Shown: one piece after another, positions 1 through 7,163 of the stretch | How positions within the stretch are numbered: the stretch's first letter is position 1 | Layout of the letters: each line of letters opens with the position of its first letter | Source of the DNA: Candidatus Amunia macphersoniae | Lineage (GTDB): Bacteria > Chloroflexota > Dormibacteria > Aeolococcales > Aeolococcaceae | DNA: 34,591 nt | NCBI GenBank assembly: GCA_016464795.1 | Contig: JAEKNN010000072.1 | Location: forward strand, 1 to 34,591 | Reading direction: 5' to 3' | The notes under the pieces: model-generated | The model's input: the letters and a program-made list of their open reading frames with translations, nothing else | Database searches by the model: none | What the model was told of the DNA's origin: nothing | Made by a program: the position numbers and the translations under genes

Positions 1-165
1 GACCGGACCCCGTTTGTTGGTCCACCGTCTATGAGAGTTCCGGGTTGTTGAACCGGAGAGGGCCGCGCTCAGCCCGGGGATGACTCTGCCCGGCCCGCCC
101 CGGCAGCCGTGACATTGAGGATGCGGCGCCGCGTCAAAAGGCCCCGTGGCTCTGCGGAGGGGAGG

Positions 166-171
166 GATAAT
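166..171 (+). promoter_or_regulatory. Possible -10 element of the dynamin/Hsp70 operon
   Basis: GATAAT lies 11 bases before the ATG at 183 and resembles a TANNNT-type -10 box. No convincing -35 is seen 17 bases upstream. If it is used, the transcript would begin around 178 and have almost no leader. A purine-rich stretch (GGAGGGGAGGG, 156-166) just upstream could instead be read as a distant ribosome binding site, so the assignment is tentative. Confidence 0.35.
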
Positions 172-182
172 CTCGCCGTGTC

Positions 183-1733
183 ATGCAGCACCCCGGTCGC
201 AATGATCGCCCGGAACGCCGCGGTGCCCTGCGCATCCCGGTGACGGAGGTCGCTGTCCCGGGGCAAATGACGGCGCGGGTGGCCTCGCTCGCCGCCGCCG
301 TCGCCGCCCAGCTGACGGGCCCCCTCCTGGAGGAGGTGCAGGCCGTGCGCGACGGCCTTGGCGAGCCCCTGCGGGTGGCAATGGTGGGCCGCCTCAAGGC
401 CGGCAAGTCCACGCTCGTCAACGCGCTCCTGGGTCAGCGCGTGGCTCCCACCGACGTCAGCGAGTGCACGCGCATGGTCACCGTCTTCCGCTTCGGTCAT
501 CCCGAGCGAGTGCAGGTCGAGCTGCGCGACGGCGGCCACCGCGACGTGCAACTGGTGGACGGGCGCGTGCCCCTTGAGGTGGGCGCCCGGCCGGCCGAGG
601 TGGCGGCGCTGCACGTGTGGCTGGCCAACGAGTCGCTGCGCTCTGTGACGCTCATCGACACCCCCGGCCTGGCCTCGCTCGACAGCGAGCGAAGCGCGGC
701 AACCGAGGAGCTGCTCGCCGCCGAGCACGCTTCGTCGGCAGCCGCTGTGGTCGCCGACGCCATCGTGCTGGTGATCAACCAGACTCCCCGCGAGGACGAC
801 CTCGACGCCCTGCGGCGCTTCCGCGACGCCGGGTTGGGCGCTGAGCGCTCGGCGGTCAACGCGATGGGGCTGCTCACCAAGGCGGACCTCGTCGGCGGCG
901 GTGGCTCGGGCGCCTGGGAGGCGGCGTCAGGTCTGGCTGCCCGGCACAGCGAGCGGTTCCGCGACGAGATGGCGATGGTGCTGCCGGTGATCGGGTTGGT
1001 GGCGGAGACGGCCGAGTGCGCCCTGCTCACCGAGGAGGACGCCGCCGCCCTCGCCACGCTGGGCGAGCTGCCCGCCGGGGACCGCGAGAGGCTGCTCTGG
1101 TCGGCGGACCGGTTCGTCGCGCTCGAGGCGCCGGTGTCCTCGGAGGCGCGGTCGCGGCTGCTCGGGCTGCTCAGCCTGTTCGGCATCGAGCGGGCCCTCG
1201 ACTGCCACGACCGCGGCACCAGGGGCGCTTTCGCTCTCCGCGCCGAGTTGGCGCGCGGCTCGGGTATCGAAGCCGCCCGCGAGGCGCTGCGCGTTACCTT
1301 CCGGCGGCGGAGCAACGCCCTCAAGGCGTGGCAGGCACTCGCGGTGCTCGACAAGGTCAGCTACCGCAACGACGCCGCGGCGCTGCCCGCACTGGTCGGC
1401 ATGCGCGACCGGGTGGAGCAGCTCCGCCTCGACCCCGACATGCACGAGCTTGCCGAACTCGATGCGCTGCTGTCGCTGCGACGTGGTGACGCGGTGCTCC
1501 CCACCGACCTCGGCGCGGAGGTCGAGCGCGTGGTCGGCGGGGAGGGCGACGCCGCCCGGCTCGGCCTGTCCGGCGCGGACGGCTCGGCGCTCGTTGCCGG
1601 CGCCGTCGCGGGCGTCGCGCGGTGGCGCCGCTACGCGATGACCGGCGCCGATCCTCGACAGGCTCAGGTTGCGCGGGTCATGATCCGCAGCTACACACTG
1701 ATGTTCGAGCACCTTCAGGCCAGCGCCACGTGA
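183..1733 (+). CDS. Dynamin-like GTPase (first of two)
   Basis: A 516-residue dynamin-superfamily GTPase, expected to bind and hydrolyse GTP and to oligomerise on or remodel membranes. The P-loop GRLKAGKST is at residues 69-77, the G3 motif DTPG at 159-162 and the G4 motif TKAD at 232-235. The rest is helix-rich and Ala/Leu/Arg-rich, as in dynamin stalks. No transmembrane helix is evident, so membrane contact would be through partners. ATG 183 opens the frame; a later in-frame ATG at 267 would still keep the GTPase core. Its TGA overlaps the GTG of the Hsp70-like gene by four bases, so the two are probably translationally coupled. Family assignment is secure. The cellular role is inferred from other bacterial dynamin operons such as mycobacterial iniA/iniC. 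Confidence 0.85.
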   Translation: MQHPGRNDRPERRGALRIPVTEVAVPGQMTARVASLAAAVAAQLTGPLLEEVQAVRDGLGEPLRVAMVGRLKAGKSTLVNALLGQRVAPTDVSECTRMVTVFRFGHPERVQVELRDGGHRDVQLVDGRVPLEVGARPAEVAALHVWLANESLRSVTLIDTPGLASLDSERSAATEELLAAEHASSAAAVVADAIVLVINQTPREDDLDALRRFRDAGLGAERSAVNAMGLLTKADLVGGGGSGAWEAASGLAARHSERFRDEMAMVLPVIGLVAETAECALLTEEDAAALATLGELPAGDRERLLWSADRFVALEAPVSSEARSRLLGLLSLFGIERALDCHDRGTRGAFALRAELARGSGIEAAREALRVTFRRRSNALKAWQALAVLDKVSYRNDAAALPALVGMRDRVEQLRLDPDMHELAELDALLSLRRGDAVLPTDLGAEVERVVGGEGDAARLGLSGADGSALVAGAVAGVARWRRYAMTGADPRQAQVARVMIRSYTLMFEHLQASAT

Positions 1734-3661
1734 CCGTCGCCCCGCCGACACGGGAGACCTCGTGGCGCCTGGCGATCGACTTCGGCACCGTCTTCACCGT
1801 GGCCGCGATCGCTCGCGGCGACTCGTCGACGCTCGTCGACGTCGAGGGCAACGGCACCAACCGGCTGCACTCCGGCGTCCTCCTCGACGCCGACGGCGCA
1901 CTGGTGGTGGGCGTCGCGGCGCGCCACCAGGCCGACTTCAACCCGGAGCGCTACGAGCCGACGCCGAAGCGGTCCATCGGCGAAGGGAGCATTTTCCTCG
2001 GTGACCGCACGGTGCCGGTCGTCGACGTCGTCGCCGCGGTCCTTTCACGCGTCGCCGCCGAGGCGCGACGTGCCGCCGGCGGGAGCGCACCGACGGAGGT
2101 CGTGCTCACCCACCCGGCAGGCTGGGCGGCGACCAGGCTGGCAGTGCTCACCAAGGCCTCGCACAAGGCGGGGCTTGGCGAGGCCGTGCTCCTCCCGGAG
2201 CCGGTGGGCGCCGCCGTCCACATCGTGGCCGCCACCGCCGCGATCGGCCGCCACGTGGCCATCTACGACTTCGGCGGGGGTACCCTCGACGCCGCGGTGC
2301 TGCGCCGGACCGCCGACGGCTTCGCGGTGGCGGGGCCGCCGGGGGGTCGTGACCCGCTCGGAGGCGAGGACATCGACCAGCGCATCATCGACCACCTCGG
2401 TCGCGGACCGCTCGGGGAACAGCCTGACTGGAAGCTGCTCCTGGCACCGCCGGACCTGCACTGGCGGCGTGCCGCGACCGGCCTGCGCGAGGCTGTGCAG
2501 GGAGCCAAGGAGGGACTGAGCACGACGGCCGCGTGGCAGATCTGGGTACCGGGGATCGACCGCGACGCGCAGCTCACCCGGGCCGAGCTCGACGTGCTGA
2601 TCCGCCCGGACGTCGACGCCACCGTGGACACCCTGTTGGCGACCATGGCCGCCGCCTCGGTCGCGCCGGCGGACCTCGAGGGGGTGTACCTGGTGGGCGG
2701 CTCCAGCCGGATCCCCCTCATCGCCCAGACCATCTGGCACAGGCTTGGCCTGGAGCCGCACACCTACGACGACCCCAAGGCGGTGGTGGCGCTGGGCGCG
2801 GCGGAGTGGAGGCGCGCCGCGCCCCAGCCGATCGCTGCGCCTGCGGCCCCGCTGCCGCCGCCGCCGTTCGTGCCGGCCCCCGCCCCCGCCCCCACGGCGG
2901 CCATGTTCCCAGTCGCGCCGGCTGTGCCGACCGCGACCTCCAGAGCCGGCACGAGGCGGGCCGGGGGCGCCGGGGGGCCGCCGACGTGGCTGCGCACGGT
3001 GGCCATCGCGGCGGTCGCCGCGGCGGTGATCGCTCTGGTAGTCGGGGGGGTTGTCCTCACCCGGGGGTCGTCGGGTTCGCCCCCGGCCGCGACAGCCACG
3101 CCGGTGGCCAGCCTGAGCAGCAGCCAGCTCGCCCAGGTGCTGCCGAGCGCGCAGGACGTCGGCAGCGGCTACACCAAGGCGAGCACCACCGCCCAGGCGC
3201 TCTCGACCCTGCTGGTCTGCGGCACCGCGCCACACATCACCGGCCTGGTGGCGGAGTCCGCCGCCCTCTACACGAGCAGCGCGGCCACAGTGTTCGTCGA
3301 CGCCACCCAGTTCAGCAGCGGGCACGCCGCCGCCTACGTCAGCGGCGAATCGACGACGCTCGGCGCCTGCAGCGGCTCGTGGACCATCACCGACCCCAAT
3401 AGCGGGCAGCAGGTCCAGGTGGACGCGAAGCAGCCCGACGGCGCGCACATCGGTGCACAGACGCTGCGCATCAGCGCCGACTTCACCGACTCCAGCGGGA
3501 CCACGTTGTACTACCAGGACATCACCGCCGCGAGCGTCAACGACGCCGTCGTCCTGGTGGTGATCCAGCAGGCCACCGACGACCCCACGCGTGCCGACGC
3601 GCTGGCGAGCGCCGCGATCGACAACCTCCGCCGCGCCGCCTACTCGGCGACGGGGAGCTGA
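1730..3661 (+). CDS. Membrane-anchored Hsp70-like ATPase with extracellular C-terminal domain
   Basis: A 643-residue protein begun at the GTG that overlaps the previous stop; the open frame runs further upstream, but that part lies inside the first gene. Residues 12-362 form an Hsp70/actin-fold ATPase: phosphate-1 AIDFGTVFT (15-23), KRSIG (80-84), LPEPVGAA (155-162), phosphate-2 YDFGGGTLD (179-187) and adenosine motif LVGGSSRIP (321-329). There is no DnaK-type substrate-binding domain. A Pro/Ala-rich linker (364-400) leads to one transmembrane helix (about 424-444), then a Ser/Thr-rich ectodomain of about 195 residues with two cysteines, C497 and C547, which may form a disulfide. The ectodomain loosely resembles PknH-type sensor domains, but that is an impression only. 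Topology would place the ATPase in the cytoplasm beside both dynamins. Confidence 0.85.
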   Translation: MTVAPPTRETSWRLAIDFGTVFTVAAIARGDSSTLVDVEGNGTNRLHSGVLLDADGALVVGVAARHQADFNPERYEPTPKRSIGEGSIFLGDRTVPVVDVVAAVLSRVAAEARRAAGGSAPTEVVLTHPAGWAATRLAVLTKASHKAGLGEAVLLPEPVGAAVHIVAATAAIGRHVAIYDFGGGTLDAAVLRRTADGFAVAGPPGGRDPLGGEDIDQRIIDHLGRGPLGEQPDWKLLLAPPDLHWRRAATGLREAVQGAKEGLSTTAAWQIWVPGIDRDAQLTRAELDVLIRPDVDATVDTLLATMAAASVAPADLEGVYLVGGSSRIPLIAQTIWHRLGLEPHTYDDPKAVVALGAAEWRRAAPQPIAAPAAPLPPPPFVPAPAPAPTAAMFPVAPAVPTATSRAGTRRAGGAGGPPTWLRTVAIAAVAAAVIALVVGGVVLTRGSSGSPPAATATPVASLSSSQLAQVLPSAQDVGSGYTKASTTAQALSTLLVCGTAPHITGLVAESAALYTSSAATVFVDATQFSSGHAAAYVSGESTTLGACSGSWTITDPNSGQQVQVDAKQPDGAHIGAQTLRISADFTDSSGTTLYYQDITAASVNDAVVLVVIQQATDDPTRADALASAAIDNLRRAAYSATGS

Positions 3662-3695
3662 CCGTGCCGCCGGCCTGCGCGCCGCCGGCTTGGCG

Positions 3696-5621
3696 ATGAA
3701 CCCGCGTCCGCCCGCCCCGGGAGTGGGGGAGCTCCACCGCGCCATCCGTGAGCTCGCCGCGCAGGTCGAGGAGCTGGCGGAGCGCTGCGACCGGCGGCCC
3801 TCCGCGGAGCGGCTTTGCACCATGCTCGCGCGCCCGCCGGGCCGGCAGACGGTCGTCGTCGCCGGCCAGACCGACACCGGCAAGAGCCGGCTGCTCAACG
3901 CCCTCGCGGGGCGCCCCGGCCTCCTCCCCACGGGCGACGACGGGGGCACGGGGACGTACATCGTCCTCGACCACGCCGCCGGCGCCGGGGGTGCCCGGGT
4001 GCACCTGACCACCACCGACACCCCGAGGGAGGTGGCGCTCGAGGACCTTGCCAGCTGGGCGTCGGCCGACGGCAACGCGGGCAACGAGCGCGGCGTGGGC
4101 TGGGTCGAGGTGGACGTCGACAGCCCCGCGCTCGAGGCGATGCGCTTCATCGACACCCCGGGCGCGGGCGGGCTGGAGCGCGGCCACGCCGCGCTGACCA
4201 TCGAGGCGCTCGCCCAGGCGGACGCGCTGCTCTTCGTCATGGACGCCGGCGGCGTCGTCAGCCTCCCCGAGATCCGCTTCCTCGAGGCGGCGTCGGAGCG
4301 AGTCGACACCGTGCTCCTGGTCCTGGCGCGCATCGACATGTACCCGGGATGGCAGACGGTGGCCCGGGACGACGTCGCCGCGCTGGCGAGCCACACCACG
4401 CGCTTCGCCGCCGCCGCGGTTCACCCGGTGAGCAGCGCGCTCGCCGAACGGGCTCTGTCGCTGCCGCCGGGCGAGGACGCCGAGGCGCTGCGCGTCGAGT
4501 CCGGGCTGCCCGACGTTCAGGCTGAGCTGCGAACCCGGGTGGCCCAGCGGCCCCGGCTCGTCCCGCTCGCCAACCTGCTGCGCGCCTGCGAGTTCGAGCA
4601 GGCGACCCTCGAGGAGGCGCTGCTCCGCGACATCGCCGTCAGCGGTGGGGACGCTGCGCTGCGCGAGTCGTTGGAACACGAGCAGGCCCGGCTGCGCGAC
4701 CTCAACACCAGTGGCGCGGCCTGGCGCGACACCCTCGACGTGGGCACCCGGCGACTGACCCTGGACCGTGCCGAGCAGCTCCGCCGCGGGCTCGCCGACA
4801 TCGAGGCGCGCTTCGTCGCCGCGGGCCAGGCCGCCCGCGGCCGGCAGCAGCTCAAGGCTCTGCCCGCCCAGGTCGCCTCGGAGGTCGCCGCGCTCGCCGC
4901 CCACGTCGCCCAGGACGCCACCGCGACCATCACAGCGATCGCCGACCGCATCCTTGGCGAGCTGGAGGCGACGCCGGAAGTGGTCACCGCGGTGCGCAGC
5001 GCCGCGGCCTTCCGTCTCGACGACCTCGCCATCGCGCCACTGCCTCCGGCGCGCGCGGCCACGACCGCGGACAGGGTGGGGTCCCTGATGACCTTCTACG
5101 TCGGCCACAGCCTGGTGCTCGGCATCCCCGCAGCGGGGTTGGTGCTCGGGGCTGCGCCGCTGGCCATCGCCAGCATCGGCGCGGGCGCGGCCTTCAGCTT
5201 CGCCATGTCGCGGGGGCGGAACGACACCGCGCAGCGCACCGAGTTTCGTGCCTGGCTGCGCGAGCAGATCGCCGCCGCGCAGGCGCAGCTCAGCAACGAC
5301 TTTGCCCGCCACCTGCTGGACTTCACCGAGGACGTCCGCGGTGCGGTGGCGGCGCGCTGCAGCGCCAAGCAGGCGGAGATCAATGAGGCACTTAACTCGC
5401 TGCGTCAGGCGATGGACGATGACGCGGCCACCCGGCGCCAGCACGCGGCCGCGGCCAACGCGCTGCTGGCGCGACTGCGCGAGCTGCGGGGGCGTGGCGG
5501 GGTGCTGCGCCAGCGTCTCGACGCCCTCCGGAGCGCCTCGCCGGCCGGCGCTCCGGGCTACCCTGGGACGTCATTGCCGCCACCCCCGCCGCCCCCGCCA
5601 CCGCCACCGCCGTCGCCCTAA
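3696..5621 (+). CDS. Dynamin-like GTPase with membrane-inserting hairpin (second of two)
   Basis: A 641-residue GTPase, taking ATG 3696 as start (an in-frame TTG lies at 3690). P-loop GQTDTGKS is at 57-64 and G3 DTPG at 153-156. The G4 position reads ARID (211-214) in place of N/TKxD, so guanine specificity could be altered. Long helical segments follow. A hydrophobic Gly/Ala/Leu stretch at about 465-506 looks like a paired membrane helix or paddle, as in bacterial dynamin-like proteins. The C-terminus ends in an uninterrupted run of twelve prolines followed by Ser-Pro. The gene starts 34 bases after the Hsp70-like gene and closes the operon. This member can reach the membrane itself, unlike the first GTPase, which suggests the two work as an unequal pair. 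Confidence 0.85.
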   Translation: MNPRPPAPGVGELHRAIRELAAQVEELAERCDRRPSAERLCTMLARPPGRQTVVVAGQTDTGKSRLLNALAGRPGLLPTGDDGGTGTYIVLDHAAGAGGARVHLTTTDTPREVALEDLASWASADGNAGNERGVGWVEVDVDSPALEAMRFIDTPGAGGLERGHAALTIEALAQADALLFVMDAGGVVSLPEIRFLEAASERVDTVLLVLARIDMYPGWQTVARDDVAALASHTTRFAAAAVHPVSSALAERALSLPPGEDAEALRVESGLPDVQAELRTRVAQRPRLVPLANLLRACEFEQATLEEALLRDIAVSGGDAALRESLEHEQARLRDLNTSGAAWRDTLDVGTRRLTLDRAEQLRRGLADIEARFVAAGQAARGRQQLKALPAQVASEVAALAAHVAQDATATITAIADRILGELEATPEVVTAVRSAAAFRLDDLAIAPLPPARAATTADRVGSLMTFYVGHSLVLGIPAAGLVLGAAPLAIASIGAGAAFSFAMSRGRNDTAQRTEFRAWLREQIAAAQAQLSNDFARHLLDFTEDVRGAVAARCSAKQAEINEALNSLRQAMDDDAATRRQHAAAANALLARLRELRGRGGVLRQRLDALRSASPAGAPGYPGTSLPPPPPPPPPPPPSP

Positions 5622-5624
5622 TGA

Positions 5625-5639
5625 GCACCGGGCCGGTGC
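5625..5639. terminator. Palindrome between convergent genes
   Basis: GCACCGGGCCGGTGC is a perfect inverted repeat (six or seven base pairs with a three- or one-base loop). It lies in the 22-base gap between the convergent dynamin and SDR genes. There is no T-tract on either side, so it is only a candidate bidirectional, possibly Rho-assisted, end point. Confidence 0.4.
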
Positions 5640-5643
5640 GCAC

Positions 5644-6357
5644 TCACCCCGGCAGGATGTCGGCGACCCGCTCACCTTCGGCATCGACGACGACCACTGT
5701 CCCGGTCGACGCTGACTCGTCGAGGCGCAGCACGGCGTCGCACACCGTCTCGGTGGGGACGCGGCGCGGGAAGGAGTCCGGGGCGAGCGCGTTGAGGCGC
5801 ACCCCGAACTCAGCGAACTCTTCGGCAAGGTACGCGGTGACGACGTTCAGCGCGGCCTTGCTGGCCGCATAGACGCTCCTGCCGCCGCTGGGGAAGAGGC
5901 GCACGCCGGCGATGCTGCTGACGTTGACCACGTTGCGGTTGCGGGCGCGGTTCTCGGCGCCGCGCTCGCGCCAGGAGGCCTCGGCGAGGGCCGCCGCCAG
6001 CTGCACGGGCACGGCGAGGTTCACGGCCAACTGGCGCGGCAGGCTGTCGAGGAGGGCGCGCGAGCCGACGAGCGGCGACCACACCGAGTAAGCGGCGGCG
6101 TTGACGAGGAGGTCGACAGAGCCGAAGCGGGCCAGGGCGAGCTCGACGACGCGGTCGGTCGCGCCCGGCGCCTCGAGGTCCGATCGGATGGTGAACAGCT
6201 CGCGCGGGGTGTCGCGCTCGGGCTGCGGTCGCGGCGTGCGTACCACCGCGGCCACGTCGTATCGGTCGGCGAACGCCGCGGTGAGGGCGCGGCCGAGCGT
6301 GCCCCCGGCGCCGGTGAGCAGGCAGACGCGACGAGGGGGGCCGTCGGCGGCCGTCAT
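5644..6357 (-). CDS. Short-chain dehydrogenase/reductase (downstream copy)
   Basis: A 237-residue classical-type SDR that should use NAD(P)(H) to oxidise or reduce a hydroxyl/keto group. The cofactor loop is TGAGGTLG (15-22), the structural NAAA motif is at about 86-89, and the Ser147/Ser148, Tyr163 and Lys167 residues of the catalytic set are in place (YAASK). The N-terminus is close in sequence to the other SDR of this cluster (8755-9498), so the two look like paralogues. Its ATG overlaps the stop of the 2OG oxygenase by four bases, making it the last gene of a coupled four-gene set. The substrate is unknown; context suggests it handles an oxidised product of the oxygenases. Confidence 0.85.
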   Translation of the reverse strand: MTAADGPPRRVCLLTGAGGTLGRALTAAFADRYDVAAVVRTPRPQPERDTPRELFTIRSDLEAPGATDRVVELALARFGSVDLLVNAAAYSVWSPLVGSRALLDSLPRQLAVNLAVPVQLAAALAEASWRERGAENRARNRNVVNVSSIAGVRLFPSGGRSVYAASKAALNVVTAYLAEEFAEFGVRLNALAPDSFPRRVPTETVCDAVLRLDESASTGTVVVVDAEGERVADILPG

Positions 6358-7163
6358 CGCGGGCGCGCGCGCCGCAGGGCGCCGGCAGTCGCCGGTTCAC
6401 CCCACTGCTCGGCGGCGTCGCCGAGCGTACGGTGGAACCACATCGCCACCGAGCTGCGCGGGTGTCGGCGGTTGCCCAGGAAGGCGTGGAAGGAGTAGGG
6501 GGTGCAGGGGAACAGGACCAGCGAGTTGTTCAGCGGCGGTACCTCGGCGGCGGCGGCGTGGAGCGGGTCGTCGCGACGGCGGAAGAGCGCGGTGCCGCCC
6601 CCGCCGGACCACGGCGGGTTGGCGAGGTAGAACAGCACCGACACAGCGCGCAGGTACGGCCGCGGCTCGACGCCGGTGCGGCGGGGCTCGCCCGTGCCGT
6701 ACCGGCAGGCGGTGTGGTCGGCGACCACGATGCCGTCCTCCCGAGGCTGGTGGACGAACCAGCCCACGTTGAAATCAGAGTGGATGAAGCCGTCCGGGTC
6801 ACCCACCGGGTGGTGGTGCAGGCCGCCGCTGACGTGCTCGGTGAGGCGCATGCCGGTCACCGCGCCGACGAGGTCGCGCCAGGCCCGGCTGAGGAAGAGG
6901 CTCAGAGGCCCGTCGAAACCCGGATCGAAGAGCAGGGCGAGCGCATCCGACGTGGGCATGGAGCGCGCGAAGCCGCCCTTCGGGTCAGACGCGCGCCGTT
7001 CGACGCGGGCACGGAAGGCCTCCTCGAGCAACTGGTACGCCGGCGGGGTGAAGACGTCGCGCGCCCACCAGTGGGGGAAGGGGGTGGTGCGGTGCAGCCA
7101 CAGTGGCGTCGCGAGCGCCGCGCCCAGGTCGGCAGCGGCGCCGGCCGCGGGGGAGGCGGTCAC
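6354..7163 (-). CDS. 2OG-Fe(II) oxygenase, prolyl-hydroxylase-like
   Basis: A 269-residue protein starting at the GTG that overlaps the previous stop by four bases. The frame is open further upstream, but that part is shadow of the sulfotransferase fusion. The iron facial triad is visible: H128-x-D130 in an HSDFN context and the distal H226 in SFHAF. R236, ten residues later, fits the 2-oxoglutarate-binding arginine. A Leu-Phe-Tyr-Leu strand, a Trp-Ser-Gly-Gly-Gly-Gly turn and a Val-Pro-Pro-Leu-Asn-Asn segment match the order of conserved elements in the P4Hc (prolyl 4-hydroxylase) fold. The protein is clearly homologous to the C-terminal half of the neighbouring fusion protein. Expected chemistry is hydroxylation with O2 and 2-oxoglutarate. 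Substrate is not shown by sequence; the adjacent Pro-rich repeat protein is the obvious candidate. Confidence 0.8.
   Translation of the reverse strand: MTASPAAGAAADLGAALATPLWLHRTTPFPHWWARDVFTPPAYQLLEEAFRARVERRASDPKGGFARSMPTSDALALLFDPGFDGPLSLFLSRAWRDLVGAVTGMRLTEHVSGGLHHHPVGDPDGFIHSDFNVGWFVHQPREDGIVVADHTACRYGTGEPRRTGVEPRPYLRAVSVLFYLANPPWSGGGGTALFRRRDDPLHAAAAEVPPLNNSLVLFPCTPYSFHAFLGNRRHPRSSVAMWFHRTLGDAAEQWGEPATAGALRRARPR

Noticed and set aside
1..60. Two short inverted repeats (GGACC/GGTCC and TCCGG/CCGGA) that could be a terminator of a gene to the left
   Set aside because: The stems are only five to seven pairs with imperfect arms and no T-run, and the upstream gene is not in the window.
2045..5444. 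Two very long minus-strand open frames (784 and 635 codons) opposite the dynamin/Hsp70 operon
   Set aside because: They are high-GC antisense shadows: their products show no recognisable domain, and the plus strand encodes intact ATPase and GTPase motifs throughout.
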